Shown here in pieces: positions 23,050 through 32,529 of a stretch of 64,000 bases of DNA; the first letter of the stretch is position 1, and every line of letters starts with the position of its first letter. The notes under the pieces were generated by a model, which saw only the letters and a program-made list of their open reading frames with translations, did no database searches and was not told the origin of the DNA. The stretch is taken from positions 372,001 to 436,000 of the forward strand of contig NZ_JACHZE010000001.1 in assembly GCF_014193285.1 (NCBI RefSeq). Direction: 5' to 3'. Position numbers and translations under genes: made by a program. The DNA is from Atlantibacter sp. RC6 (GTDB lineage Bacteria > Pseudomonadota > Gammaproteobacteria > Enterobacterales > Enterobacteriaceae).

Positions 23050-23229
23050 CTATAATAACAGCATAATCCCTGTTTTTTGTGGGGTCTGGCGACACTTTAT
23101 TAGGGAATATTGTCTGAAGCATTAGTTTTATTCATGTGAATAATTAACTGTGCCGAACAATAAACTCTTAAAATAAGCGTTGTTCTAACATCGTCACCCA
23201 AAAGGGTGCCCCTGGCAGGAGTTTTTACT

Positions 23230-24594
23230 GTGATTAGTATATTCGACATGTTTAAGGTGGGCATTGGCCCCTCCTCTTCCCATACCGTTGGACCGATGAA
23301 GGCAGGGAAGCAGTTCGTCGATGATCTGGTCGAAAAAGGATTACTGGAAAACGTGACCCGCGTAGCGGTTGACGTTTACGGCTCGCTTTCTCTTACCGGC
23401 AAAGGCCACCATACCGATATCGCTATCATTATGGGCCTGGCGGGTAATCTACCTGATACCGTTGATATTGACAGCATCCCGGCGTTTATCCGCGATGTTG
23501 AAACCCGCGAGCGCCTGCTGCTGGCTCAGGGCCGCCACGAAGTGGATTTCCCGAAAGACAACGGCATGCGTTTTCAAAGCGACAACCTGCCGCTGCATGA
23601 AAACGCGATGCGCATTACCGCTTATAGCGGCGACAAAGAAATCTACAGCAACACCTACTATTCCATCGGCGGCGGATTTATCGTCGACGAAGCCCACTTC
23701 GGTAAAGACGCCAGCGGCGACGTTAGCGTCCCGTATCCGTTTAAATCCGCTCAGGCGCTGCTGGATTACTGCAATGACACCGGTTTGTCTGTCTCCGGCC
23801 TGGTGATGAAAAACGAGCTGGCGTTGCATACGAAGCAGGAAATTGAACAGTATTTCGGCAACGTATGGCGCACCATGCAGGCCTGTATCGACCGCGGTAT
23901 GAATACCGAAGGCGTGCTGCCTGGCCCGCTGCGCGTGCCGCGTCGCGCCTCTGCGCTGCGCAGAATGCTGGTGTCCAGCGATAAGAACAATAAAGACCCG
24001 ATGACCGTGATCGACTGGGTCAATATGTTCGCGCTGGCGGTAAATGAAGAAAACGCCGCGGGGGGCCGCGTCGTGACCGCGCCGACCAACGGGGCCTGCG
24101 GTATCGTTCCGGCGGTGCTGGCTTATTACGATCACTTTATCGAACCGGTGACGCCGGATGTGTATATCCGCTACTTCCTGGCCTCCGGGGCGATTGGCGC
24201 GCTGTACAAAATGAACGCGTCAATTTCCGGTGCCGAAGTGGGTTGCCAGGGTGAAGTGGGTGTGGCCTGCTCCATGGCGGCAGCCGGTCTGGCGGAAATT
24301 CTCGGCGCCAGCCCGGAACAGGTGTGCGTGGCGGCGGAAATTGGCATGGAGCATAACCTCGGTCTGACCTGCGACCCGGTCGCGGGCCAGGTACAGGTGC
24401 CGTGCATTGAGCGTAACGCTATCGCGTCGGTTAAGGCGATTAACGCCTCCCGTATGGCGATGCGCCGCACCAGCGCGCCGCGCGTCTCGCTGGATAAAGT
24501 CATCGAGACCATGTACGAAACCGGTAAAGATATGAACGCCAAATACCGCGAAACCTCGCGCGGCGGGCTGGCGATTAAAGTCCAGTGTAACTAA
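23230..24594 (+). CDS. sdaA: L-serine dehydratase 1 (L-serine deaminase)
   Basis: 454 aa from GTG 23230 (AGGAG upstream), identical in length to E. coli SdaA, which also uses GTG. An upstream ATG at 23206 was rejected. Single-chain [4Fe-4S] serine dehydratase: N-terminal FKVGIGPSSSHTVGPMKAGK, cluster cysteines in NGACGIVPAVLAYYDH and SGAEVGCQGEVGVACSMAA. Converts L-serine to pyruvate and ammonia. Its leader (23050-23229) is AT-rich and has a small CACCC/GGGTG hairpin just before the ribosome site. Confidence 0.96.
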   Translation: MISIFDMFKVGIGPSSSHTVGPMKAGKQFVDDLVEKGLLENVTRVAVDVYGSLSLTGKGHHTDIAIIMGLAGNLPDTVDIDSIPAFIRDVETRERLLLAQGRHEVDFPKDNGMRFQSDNLPLHENAMRITAYSGDKEIYSNTYYSIGGGFIVDEAHFGKDASGDVSVPYPFKSAQALLDYCNDTGLSVSGLVMKNELALHTKQEIEQYFGNVWRTMQACIDRGMNTEGVLPGPLRVPRRASALRRMLVSSDKNNKDPMTVIDWVNMFALAVNEENAAGGRVVTAPTNGACGIVPAVLAYYDHFIEPVTPDVYIRYFLASGAIGALYKMNASISGAEVGCQGEVGVACSMAAAGLAEILGASPEQVCVAAEIGMEHNLGLTCDPVAGQVQVPCIERNAIASVKAINASRMAMRRTSAPRVSLDKVIETMYETGKDMNAKYRETSRGGLAIKVQCN

Positions 24595-24600
24595 GCATTG

Positions 24601-24627
24601 AGCGCCGCATTCGCGGCGCTTTTTTTA
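24601..24627 (+). terminator. Terminator of sdaA
   Basis: AGCGCCGC, loop ATTC, GCGGCGCT, followed by seven T; 6 bases after the sdaA stop. Confidence 0.92.
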
Positions 24628-24715
24628 TCTGTCGCGGTTTCGTCATAAATAATCCCCACTACACTTTCAATGTTCACTTCTCCACCCTCTGGGGAAGTCT
24701 TGAGAGGCTACGGAG

Positions 24716-26314
24716 ATGCAAACAGCCCAGCGCATCATTTACCATTACCGACGCAGACGTCTGATCCTTTGCATCATTCTGGCCATTCTGACGCTTATCG
24801 TGACGCTGGGCCTGCGCTATGTCACCGAGCGCAGCGACAACCGCCAGGAAATTGACGAGTACAGCCAACGCGCCGTTACCTCTCTGGAAAAAGTGCTGGA
24901 ACCTATCGAGGTGGCGCGCAAATCACTGGTGACCTTGCCCGGCATCCCCTGCGATATGACGCAGTATCAGCTACGCGAGCAGGCGGCGCGCCTGCAAACG
25001 GTTCGCTCCATCGCGCTGGTAAAAGAGGGTACCCTGTATTGCTCCAGTATTTTTGGTCAGCGCGATATTCCGATTAATCAATTGCAGCCTAAACTGCCTT
25101 CGGTCTACCCGCTGATGACGCTTTCCACCGCCGGATCGCTGTTAAAGGGTTCGCCAATTTTGCTGCTGTGGGAGCCGTCGAGCCTGGACGGGCAAAGCGG
25201 CGTCATGCAGGTGGTGAATATTGAGCTGCTGGCAGGGCTGACGCTTCAGCCGCGCCCCCCCTTAATCACCCAGGCGGTGCTGAATGTGGCAAATCAATAT
25301 CTGGTCGGCCCGACCATTTACGATAACCAACTGCCGCTTGCCAGAGGCCACGTTGAGCATCGCTATCATTCCAGCCGCTACCCGTTTGCGGTGATCGCCA
25401 CCGGCCCGTCACCGGAGAGCGTCGCGCTACAAAGCCTGCCCGCTCAACTCCCGCTGGCGCTGATGCTCAGCCTGCTGATCGGCTATATCACCTGGCTTGC
25501 CAGCGCGACGCGGATGAGTTTTTCCTGGGAAATTAACCTCGGCATCGCCGCCCGGGAGTTTGAAGTATTCTGCCAGCCGCTGGTGCGGGCGCGCGACCGG
25601 CACTGCGTCGGCGTGGAGATCCTGCTGCGCTGGAACAATCCGCGCCAGGGATGGATCTCCCCGGACGTGTTTATCCCCCTCGCCGAGCAGCAAGATCTGA
25701 TCGCGCCGCTTACCCGCTATGTGCTGATGGAAACCGTGCGCCAGCTGCATCTTTTCCCGGCATCGGAGCAGTTTCATATCGGCATTAACGTGGCGGCCAG
25801 CCATTTTCATCAGGGGGTGATTGTTGATGATTTGCGCCGCATCTGGTTTGCAAAGCAGCCTAAACAGCAATTGATGCTGGAACTCACGGAACGCGATGCG
25901 CTACCGGATATGGATTACCGGGTAGTGCGCGAGCTGCACCAGATGGGCGTGGAGCTGGCGATTGACGATTTCGGTACCGGCCAGAGTTCGCTGGCCTATC
26001 TGGAGCGCCTGCACCCCAATGTGCTGAAAATTGATAAAAGCTTTACCGCCGCGATAGGTACCGACGCGGTGAACTCCACGGTGACGGATATTATTATCGC
26101 GCTGGGCAAACGGCTGCGAATCAATCTGGTGGCGGAAGGGGTAGAAACAGAACAGCAGGAAGGGTATTTGCGCCGTCACGGCGTGGCGATACTGCAGGGA
26201 TATTTATACGCAAAGCCGATGCCCATCGCCGATTTCCCGCGCTGGCTGGCAGGTGACTTACCGCCACCTGCCACTCACAACGATCGGCCTGTATCCGCTT
26301 TAACGCTGCGCTGA
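24716..26314 (+). CDS. pdeD: Membrane c-di-GMP phosphodiesterase PdeD (CSS-EAL)
   Basis: 532 aa. TM1 at about residues 16-34, a periplasmic CSS domain with IPCDM and LYCSSIFG, TM2 near LPLALMLSLLIGYITWLA, then a cytosolic EAL domain. Catalytic motifs are present: EILLRW (EAL variant), NVAASHF, ELTERD, DDFGTGQSS, KIDKSF, AEGVE and QGYLYAKP. It should hydrolyse c-di-GMP, with activity set by periplasmic thiol state and DsbA/DsbB as for other CSS-EAL proteins. The start MQTAQRIIYHYRRRR has TACGGAG upstream. Confidence 0.94.
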   Translation: MQTAQRIIYHYRRRRLILCIILAILTLIVTLGLRYVTERSDNRQEIDEYSQRAVTSLEKVLEPIEVARKSLVTLPGIPCDMTQYQLREQAARLQTVRSIALVKEGTLYCSSIFGQRDIPINQLQPKLPSVYPLMTLSTAGSLLKGSPILLLWEPSSLDGQSGVMQVVNIELLAGLTLQPRPPLITQAVLNVANQYLVGPTIYDNQLPLARGHVEHRYHSSRYPFAVIATGPSPESVALQSLPAQLPLALMLSLLIGYITWLASATRMSFSWEINLGIAAREFEVFCQPLVRARDRHCVGVEILLRWNNPRQGWISPDVFIPLAEQQDLIAPLTRYVLMETVRQLHLFPASEQFHIGINVAASHFHQGVIVDDLRRIWFAKQPKQQLMLELTERDALPDMDYRVVRELHQMGVELAIDDFGTGQSSLAYLERLHPNVLKIDKSFTAAIGTDAVNSTVTDIIIALGKRLRINLVAEGVETEQQEGYLRRHGVAILQGYLYAKPMPIADFPRWLAGDLPPPATHNDRPVSALTLR

Positions 26315-27874
26315 TTACTCTTCTTCGTCGTGTTCGGGTTCGTCTTTGACCACCCGGACCAGATCCACGCGATAATCGTTAGCTTCAACGATGGTGATGC
26401 GCAGCGGCGCAACGTCCAGCACATCGCCGACGCGCGGGATTTGGCCGTTAACCGCAATCACCAGACCCGCTACGGTGGCAATGTCGTCTTCATCGTTCAC
26501 CAGCGTAGAAACGTTTACATGCTGCTGTAGCGCGTGCAGATCAGTACCGCCTTTAACCAGCCAACCATCGCCATCCGCCACGATTTCCGGGGTTTCGTCC
26601 GCATCCGGGAATTCACCGGCAATCGCTTCCAGCACGTCCAGCGGCGTCACCAGGCCCTGCACCACGCCAAATTCGTTATTAACAATAACGAAGCTGCCGC
26701 GGGCGCGACGCAGCACGCCTAACAGGTTGATCGGATCCAGGGTTTCCGGCACCACAATCGCCGGAGACTGCGCCGCGATTGCCGCCACGTCCACGCCCTC
26801 TTCCAGCGCCACCAGCAGTTCTTTGGCGCGTACGATGCCGATAACTTCATCCAGCTCGCCACGGCATACCGGGAACAAACTGTGCGGCGAGGACAGGAGC
26901 TGCTCGCGGATTTCATCTACGCTCAGTTCCGCATCCACCCAACTGATTTCGCCGCGCGGCGTCATAATGCTGCGCAGGGAACGCGACGCCAGGGTCAGTA
27001 CGCCGTTAATCATGTAGCGTTCTTCATGGGCGAAGGCTTCTTCCGGGATCGGCACCATGGCCGTCCCTTCCGCTTCCGGCTGAACATTCCCTTTTTTGCT
27101 GCCGCCCATCAGGCTCAGGATCGACTGCGCGGTTCGGGCGCGCAGCGGCAGCCGCGACTGGTGCTTAACGAAGTTGCGACGGGCAATCTGGTTAAACAGC
27201 TCAATCAGGATTGAGAAGCCGATAGCCGCGTACAGATAGCCTTTCGGAATATGGAAACCGAAACCTTCCGCCACCAGGCTCAGACCGATCATCAGCAGGA
27301 AGCTGAGACAGAGCACCACCACCGTCGGATGCTGGTTCACAAATCGCGTCAGCGGTTTAGAGGCCAGCAGCATGACCGCCATGGCAATAATCACCGCCGC
27401 CATCATCACCGGCAGATGGTTCACCATCCCCACCGCAGTAATCACCGCGTCGAGAGAGAACACCGCATCAAGGATAACAATCTGCAGCACCACTACCCAG
27501 AAGCTGGCGTAGCCTTTGCCATGGGCGCCGTCATGCTGCTTATTCTCCAGCCGTTCGTGCAGTTCGGTGGTGGCCTTAAACAGCAGAAACAGGCCCCCGA
27601 GCAGCATAATCAGATCGCGGCCAGAGAAGGTGAAATCCATCACGCTGAACAGCGGGCGCGTCAGCGTAACCATCCAGGAAATTAACGACAACAGGCCCAG
27701 ACGCATAACCAGCGCCAGTGACAAACCGATTAAACGGGCTTTGTCACGCTGCTTCGGCGGCAGTTTGTCCGCGAGGATGGCGATAAACACCAGGTTATCG
27801 ATACCAAGAACGATTTCCAGTACCACAAGCGTCAGCAAACCCGCCCAAATCGAGGGGTCCATTAATAATTCCAT
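26315..27874 (-). CDS. yoaE: TerC-type membrane protein with CBS and CorC domains, YoaE
   Basis: 519 aa (E. coli 518). Seven or so TM segments in a TerC-like domain (residues about 1-235, with the acidic [16 protein letters not shown] and [15 protein letters not shown]), two CBS domains around [15 protein letters not shown] and [14 protein letters not shown], and a C-terminal CorC/HlyC domain. TerC relatives handle metal export, chiefly manganese; YoaE itself is not proven. ATG 27874 has GGAG 6 bases ahead, and ATG 27862 is a second candidate. It is convergent with pdeD with no gap. Confidence 0.93.
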   Translation of the reverse strand: MELLMDPSIWAGLLTLVVLEIVLGIDNLVFIAILADKLPPKQRDKARLIGLSLALVMRLGLLSLISWMVTLTRPLFSVMDFTFSGRDLIMLLGGLFLLFKATTELHERLENKQHDGAHGKGYASFWVVVLQIVILDAVFSLDAVITAVGMVNHLPVMMAAVIIAMAVMLLASKPLTRFVNQHPTVVVLCLSFLLMIGLSLVAEGFGFHIPKGYLYAAIGFSILIELFNQIARRNFVKHQSRLPLRARTAQSILSLMGGSKKGNVQPEAEGTAMVPIPEEAFAHEERYMINGVLTLASRSLRSIMTPRGEISWVDAELSVDEIREQLLSSPHSLFPVCRGELDEVIGIVRAKELLVALEEGVDVAAIAAQSPAIVVPETLDPINLLGVLRRARGSFVIVNNEFGVVQGLVTPLDVLEAIAGEFPDADETPEIVADGDGWLVKGGTDLHALQQHVNVSTLVNDEDDIATVAGLVIAVNGQIPRVGDVLDVAPLRITIVEANDYRVDLVRVVKDEPEHDEEE

Positions 27875-28017
27875 AGCAAGCTCCAGCTGAAGGAATGACT
27901 AAACGGCACCGCACAATTCGCGGGCGCAAGAACAGTAGCTAACATTAGGTGTGATGCGTCGGTATGACGAGTGGCCTGAGAACAGGCGGAAGTGAAGTGA
28001 CGTCGGTGACGGTCCAT
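27862..28017 (-). CDS. Leader ORF overlapping the yoaE start (yoaL-like, 51 aa)
   Basis: ATG 28017 runs to TAA 27862, crossing the yoaE ATG at 27874 and ending in TAATG at the second yoaE ATG. The product starts [20 protein letters not shown] and ends [10 protein letters not shown]. It has no clear ribosome site. I recall an upstream overlapping ORF called yoaL in E. coli, but the sequence match is not checked, so no symbol is given. If translated, it would couple to yoaE expression. Confidence 0.42.
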   Translation of the reverse strand: MDRHRRHFTSACSQATRHTDASHLMLATVLAPANCAVPFSHSFSWSLLWNY

Positions 28018-28179
28018 ACGGTGGGCTGCTGCCCGCTACTCCTGATAGTGAATAAGAAGCATACATTAGCAAAGGGAATCAGCCTTTTGCAAAGATTTAC
28101 CAGAATTTGCAATTTTGCTGACACAGTTATCGTTGATAGTTTTTTGCAGCCATTTTTACGAACCGGCTTAAGCTAAATT

Positions 28180-28223
28180 ACGGATCTTCATCACATAAAT
28201 TATTTTTTCACTATCTAAAATAA
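28180..28223 (+). promoter_or_regulatory. Likely CRP and Mlc sites of manXYZ
   Basis: In the 28018-28338 gap, ACGGA-N6-TCACA (28180-28195) is a half-good CRP site. TTATTTT (28200-28206) and AAAATAA (28217-28223) form a palindrome of the Mlc/NagC type. E. coli manX is activated by CRP and repressed by Mlc at an equivalent place. A TATGAT at 28284-28289 may be the -10. The exact promoter is not resolved. Confidence 0.45.
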
Positions 28224-28338
28224 ATCACGGATTAGGCATTTGTCTCAATAAACCCCTTATCTGAATCGATTCGGTAAGCCAGTTATGATTCGCGATGCTC
28301 TCGTTACGAGGGTGTTAAAACAATAAAGGAGGTAGCAC

Positions 28339-29319
28339 ATGACTATTGCTATTGTCATAGGCACTCACGGTTGGGCCGCTGAGCAACTGCTCAAAACCGC
28401 CGAGATGCTGTTGGGCGAGCAAGAAAATGTGGGTTGGATTGATTTTGTTCCCGGTGAGAACGCGGAAACACTGATCGAAAAATACACTGCCCAGTTATCG
28501 AAACTCGATACCAGCCAGGGCGTGCTGTTTCTCGTCGATACCTGGGGCGGCAGCCCATTCAACGCCGCCAGCCGTATTGTCGTCGATAAAGAGCACCATG
28601 AAGTAATTGCTGGGGTCAACATTCCCATGTTGGTTGAAACCTTAATGGCGCGCGACGATAACCCATCATTCGATGAACTGGTCGCGCTGGCGGTAGAAAC
28701 CGGCCGCGAAGGCGTGAAAGCGCTGAAAGCGAAACCGGTTGAAAAAGCCGCCCCTGCCGCAGCCCCCACCGCGGCTGCCGCGGCACCGAAAGCCGCGACG
28801 CCGGCAAAACCTATGGGCCCGGAAGATTATATGGTGATCGGCCTTGCCCGTATCGATGACCGTTTAATCCACGGCCAGGTCGCCACCCGCTGGACGAAAG
28901 AAACCAACGTTTCGCGCATCATCGTAGTCAGTGATGAAGTGGCGGCGGACACGGTGCGTAAAACGTTGCTCACCCAGGTCGCCCCGCCCGGCGTGACCGC
29001 CCACGTGGTGGATGTCGCCAAGATGATCCGCGTCTACAACAACCCGAAATACGCGCGGGAACGCGTGATGCTGCTGTTCACCAACCCGACCGACGTGGAG
29101 CGCGTGGTGGAAGGCGGCGTAAATATTACTTCGGTGAATATTGGCGGGATGGCCTACCGTCAGGGCAAAACTCAGGTGAATAACGCGGTTTCCGTGGACA
29201 GCAAAGATATCGACGCTTTCAACAAACTGAACGCGCGCGGCATTGAGCTTGAAGTCCGCAAAGTCTCCAACGATCAAAAACTGAAAATGATGGATTTACT
29301 CCGCAAAGTGACGCCATAA
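28339..29319 (+). CDS. manX: Mannose PTS enzyme EIIAB
   Basis: 326 aa (E. coli 323). EIIA domain with phosphorylatable His10 (VIGTHGWAAEQLL), an Ala/Pro-rich hinge at about residues 136-155, and an EIIB domain with His178 (IDDRLIHGQVATRW). Receives phosphate from HPr and passes it to the sugar carried by ManYZ. The ribosome site AAGGAGG is strong. In E. coli the 5' coding region is a target of sRNA SgrS. The hinge is slightly longer than in E. coli. Confidence 0.97.
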   Translation: MTIAIVIGTHGWAAEQLLKTAEMLLGEQENVGWIDFVPGENAETLIEKYTAQLSKLDTSQGVLFLVDTWGGSPFNAASRIVVDKEHHEVIAGVNIPMLVETLMARDDNPSFDELVALAVETGREGVKALKAKPVEKAAPAAAPTAAAAAPKAATPAKPMGPEDYMVIGLARIDDRLIHGQVATRWTKETNVSRIIVVSDEVAADTVRKTLLTQVAPPGVTAHVVDVAKMIRVYNNPKYARERVMLLFTNPTDVERVVEGGVNITSVNIGGMAYRQGKTQVNNAVSVDSKDIDAFNKLNARGIELEVRKVSNDQKLKMMDLLRKVTP

Positions 29320-29386
29320 CCGCGGAACCCGAATGAGGTTTTTCAGCTTTCACACTTAAGTCTGTCAATGTTATAGGAGAAGTACA

Positions 29387-30187
29387 ATGGAGATTACCAC
29401 TCTTCAGATTGTGCTGGTGTTCATCGTTGCGTGTATCGCGGGTATGGAGTCGGTACTCGATGAATTTCAGTTTCACCGTCCGCTTATCGCCTGTACCCTC
29501 GTCGGGGCCATACTGGGCGATATGAAGACCGGTATCATTATCGGTGGTACCCTGGAAATGATCGCCCTCGGCTGGATGAACATCGGTGCGGCGGTAGCCC
29601 CTGATGCCGCGCTGGCGTCCATTATCTCAACCATTCTGGTTATTGCCGGCCATCAAAGCATCGGTGCTGGTATCGCGCTGGCGATCCCGCTGGCGGCGGC
29701 AGGCCAGGTATTGACCATTATCGTGCGTACTATCACTGTGGGCTTCCAGCACGCGGCGGACAGCGCGGCGGAAAAAGGCAATCTCACCGCCCTGTCGTGG
29801 ATCCACGTTTCCTCGCTGTTCCTGCAAGCCATGCGTATCGCTATCCCGGCGGTGATCGTGGCGGTGTCCGTGGGCACCAGCGAAGTGCAGAACATGCTGA
29901 ACGCCATTCCTGAAGTGGTGACCAGCGGTCTGAACATCGCAGGCGGCATGATTGTGGTAGTAGGTTACGCAATGGTCATCAACATGATGCGCGCGGGCTA
30001 CCTGATGCCGTTCTTCTATCTTGGCTTCGTCACCGCGGCGTTCACCAACTTCAACCTGGTTGCCCTGGGTGTGATTGGCGCGGTTATGGCCATCCTCTAC
30101 ATCCAACTTAGCCCGAAATACAACCGTTCCGCCGCCGCGCCTGCACCGGCCGCTGGCGCTAACGATCTTGATAACGAACTGGACTAA
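29387..30187 (+). CDS. manY: Mannose PTS enzyme EIIC
   Basis: 266 aa integral membrane protein of the PTS EII-sorbose/mannose C family. Six or more hydrophobic segments, beginning MEITTLQIVLVFIVACIAGMESVLDEFQFHRP, with the conserved GALLG-like LVGAILGDMKTGIIIGG. Forms the sugar channel with ManZ. It is also the entry route for several class II bacteriocins and, in E. coli, for lambda DNA. Separated from manX by 67 bases and from manZ by 12. Confidence 0.97.
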   Translation: MEITTLQIVLVFIVACIAGMESVLDEFQFHRPLIACTLVGAILGDMKTGIIIGGTLEMIALGWMNIGAAVAPDAALASIISTILVIAGHQSIGAGIALAIPLAAAGQVLTIIVRTITVGFQHAADSAAEKGNLTALSWIHVSSLFLQAMRIAIPAVIVAVSVGTSEVQNMLNAIPEVVTSGLNIAGGMIVVVGYAMVINMMRAGYLMPFFYLGFVTAAFTNFNLVALGVIGAVMAILYIQLSPKYNRSAAAPAPAAGANDLDNELD

Positions 30188-30199
30188 CAGGTGAGCGAA

Positions 30200-31060
30200 A
30201 TGGTTGATATGACAAAAAGTACGGCGACTACCGGTGAGAAAAAGCTCACCCAAAGCGATATTCGCGGCGTGTTTATTCGTTCTAACCTGTTCCAGGGTTC
30301 ATGGAACTTCGAACGTATGCAGGCGCTGGGTTTCTGCTTCTCGATGATCCCGGCGATTAAACGCCTTTACCCGGAAAACAACGAGGCGCGCCGCCAGGCA
30401 ATTAAGCGCCACCTGGAGTTTTTTAACACCCATCCTTACGTGGCTGCGCCGGTTCTGGGCGTAACCCTGGCGATGGAAGAGCAGCGCGCTAACGGCGCAG
30501 AAATTGACGATGGCGCGATTAACGGGATCAAAGTTGGCCTGATGGGGCCGCTGGCGGGGGTTGGCGACCCGATTTTCTGGGGTACGGTGCGTCCGGTATT
30601 TGCAGCGCTGGGCGCGGGTATCGCCATGAGCGGCAGCCTGCTGGGGCCGTTGTTGTTCTTTATCCTGTTTAACGCGGTGCGCCTTGCGACGCGCTATTAC
30701 GGCGTGGCATACGGCTACCGCAAAGGGATCGATATCGTTAAGGATATGGGCGGCGGCTTCCTGCAAAAACTGACCGAGGGGGCGTCAATTCTCGGCCTGT
30801 TTGTGATGGGGGCGCTGGTCAACAAATGGACGCATGTGAATATCCCGCTGGTGGTCTCGCGGATCACTGACCAGACCGGCGCGGAAAAGGTCACCACGGT
30901 GCAAACCATTCTCGACCAGTTGATGCCAGGCCTGGTGCCGCTGCTGTTGACCTTCGCCTGTATGTGGCTGTTGCGTAAGAAAGTCAACCCGCTGTGGATT
31001 ATCGTTGGCTTCTTCGTAATCGGTATCGTTGGCTATGCGATCGGGCTGCTTGGGCTGTAA
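30200..31060 (+). CDS. manZ: Mannose PTS enzyme EIID
   Basis: 286 aa from ATG 30200. KKLTQSDIRGVFIRSNLFQGSWNFERMQALGF opens the EIID domain, and the C-terminus has membrane segments ending WIIVGFFVIGIVGYAIGLLGL. A GTG at 30191 would add MSE. It completes the ManXYZ transporter for mannose, glucose, glucosamine and related hexoses. The N-terminal stretch MVDMTKSTATTG is slightly longer than in E. coli. Confidence 0.96.
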   Translation: MVDMTKSTATTGEKKLTQSDIRGVFIRSNLFQGSWNFERMQALGFCFSMIPAIKRLYPENNEARRQAIKRHLEFFNTHPYVAAPVLGVTLAMEEQRANGAEIDDGAINGIKVGLMGPLAGVGDPIFWGTVRPVFAALGAGIAMSGSLLGPLLFFILFNAVRLATRYYGVAYGYRKGIDIVKDMGGGFLQKLTEGASILGLFVMGALVNKWTHVNIPLVVSRITDQTGAEKVTTVQTILDQLMPGLVPLLLTFACMWLLRKKVNPLWIIVGFFVIGIVGYAIGLLGL

Positions 31061-31084
31061 GATACGGTTTTCCTGAGGTTTACA

Positions 31085-31109
31085 ACCGGGAGCTTGCTCC
31101 CGGTTTTTT
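31085..31109 (+). terminator. Terminator of manXYZ
   Basis: ACCGGGAGC (31085-31093), TT, GCTCCCGGT (31096-31104), then a T-run. Confidence 0.92.
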
Positions 31110-31123
31110 ATTAGGGAGTTTGC

Positions 31124-31582
31124 ATGACGCTGACGGACTGGGTTCTGATCCTGTTTATTCTGGTGCTGCTGGCCTTTGCCCTCTATGACGACGTCATTAT
31201 GGCGAGACGCAAAGGCGCCACGCTGTTAACCATCCCCCTGCTACGCCGCAGCCGCGTCGACGGCGCCATTTTCGTCGGGCTGGTTGGCATACTGATTTAT
31301 AACAATATTGCCTCACACGGCGCGCCGTTAACCACCTGGCTATTAGGCGCGCTGGCGCTGATGGCGATTTATCTTTTTTGGTTTCGTCAGCCGAAAATTA
31401 TTTTCAAATCTCACGGCTTTTTCTTCGCCAACGCATGGATAGAATATAACCGTATTAAAGCCATGAATTTATCCGAAGACGGCGTGCTGGTGATGCAATT
31501 AGAGCAGCGCCGCCTGCTGATTCGGGTAAAAAATATTGACGATCTTGAGAGAATTTATAAACTTCTCGTTAATATTCAATAG
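31124..31582 (+). CDS. yobD: UPF0266 membrane protein YobD
   Basis: 152 aa with three hydrophobic segments ([18 protein letters not shown] at the start, [17 protein letters not shown], and [17 protein letters not shown]) and a cytosolic C-terminus with [22 protein letters not shown]. Matches E. coli YobD, function unknown. Ribosome site TAGGGAG. It may be read from its own promoter, since the man terminator lies just before it. Confidence 0.93.
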   Translation: MTLTDWVLILFILVLLAFALYDDVIMARRKGATLLTIPLLRRSRVDGAIFVGLVGILIYNNIASHGAPLTTWLLGALALMAIYLFWFRQPKIIFKSHGFFFANAWIEYNRIKAMNLSEDGVLVMQLEQRRLLIRVKNIDDLERIYKLLVNIQ

Positions 31583-31628
31583 GTTAAATAATAGCCTTAT
31601 CTATATTATCGGCGGTTATTTAACCACC

Positions 31629-31648
31629 AATATAGCCATGGCTATATT
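31629..31648 (+). promoter_or_regulatory. MntR operator upstream of mntP
   Basis: AATATAGCCATGGCTATATT is a perfect 20-bp palindrome close to the MntR site of E. coli mntH (AACATAGC...GCTATGTT). A Fur-like AATGAAAATCGTTATCAAT follows at about 31702-31720. The palindrome lies about 150 bases before the riboswitch, so the mntP promoter falls in between. Confidence 0.72.
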
Positions 31649-31787
31649 ATTTTGAGCCATTGTTAAAACTATTTATTAACCTTTTGATTACCAATCAACT
31701 CAAATGAAAATCGTTATCAATTAATTTGAAAAATAACAACTTTTGTGGGTTGTTTTATATTTCCTGAATATGGTACTGTTGCGCCCG

Positions 31788-31908
31788 TCATTGGGGAGTA
31801 GCTAATTTCCACTGTAGCTGGAAATGTACGTGTCAACATACTCGTTGTAACAACGTGGCGCGTACGGACTGGGAGCCCTCTTAGTCAAGCGAGACCATAG
31901 GCACATTC
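31788..31908 (+). promoter_or_regulatory. yybP-ykoY manganese riboswitch of mntP
   Basis: The leader carries the signature pieces: GGGGAGTAG (31793-31801), AAATGTACGTGTCAACATACTCG, then GTGGCGCGTACGGACTG. This is the same order as in the E. coli mntP leader. Mn2+ binding opens the ribosome site so that the exporter is made. The expression platform runs to the ATG at 31966. The rest of the 31583-31965 gap holds the MntR and Fur-like sites. Confidence 0.88.
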
Positions 31909-31965
31909 ACTGCTGATTACCGGGGCAGTGGTTGTGTATATGGATATCCCGGTCAGGACGCTTTG

Positions 31966-32529
31966 ATGAATCTTTCCGCCACCCTTCTTCTCGCATTCGG
32001 CATGTCGATGGACGCTTTCGCCGCATCGATTGGCAAAGGCGCGACCCTTCATAAACCTAAGCTCTCGCAGGCGATACGCATCGGCCTGATATTTGGCGTT
32101 ATCGAAACCCTCACCCCGCTTATCGGCTGGGCGCTCGGCCTTTTCGCCAGCAAATTTGTGCTTGAGTGGAATCACTGGATCGCCTTCGCCCTGCTGATGT
32201 TCCTGGGCGTGCGAATGATCATTGAAGGCGTGCGCGGCGGCTCTGAAGAAGAGGCCACGCAACTGCGCCGCCACAGCGTATGGTTATTAGTCACTACTGC
32301 CTTTGCCACCAGCATCGACGCAATGGCCGTCGGCGTTGGTCTGGCGTTTCTAAAGGCTAATATCGTCTATACCGCGCTGGCGATTGGCTGCGCGACGCTG
32401 ATCATGTCTACGCTGGGCATTATGCTGGGCCGCTTTATCGGCCCGCTGCTGGGCAAACGCGCCGAGATCCTCGGCGGGCTGGTACTGATGGGGATTGGCG
32501 CACAGATCCTCTGGAGCCACTTCGCTTAA
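31966..32529 (+). CDS. mntP: Manganese exporter MntP
   Basis: 187 aa with six TM helices. The first repeat has [18 protein letters not shown] and the second [18 protein letters not shown], giving the pair of acidic residues that line the Mn2+ path. Ejects Mn2+ across the inner membrane. ATG 31966 after CAGGACG is chosen; an in-frame TTG one codon earlier is ignored. It is controlled by the MntR operator and riboswitch upstream and overlaps convergent rlmA by 4 bases. Confidence 0.96.
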   Translation: MNLSATLLLAFGMSMDAFAASIGKGATLHKPKLSQAIRIGLIFGVIETLTPLIGWALGLFASKFVLEWNHWIAFALLMFLGVRMIIEGVRGGSEEEATQLRRHSVWLLVTTAFATSIDAMAVGVGLAFLKANIVYTALAIGCATLIMSTLGIMLGRFIGPLLGKRAEILGGLVLMGIGAQILWSHFA

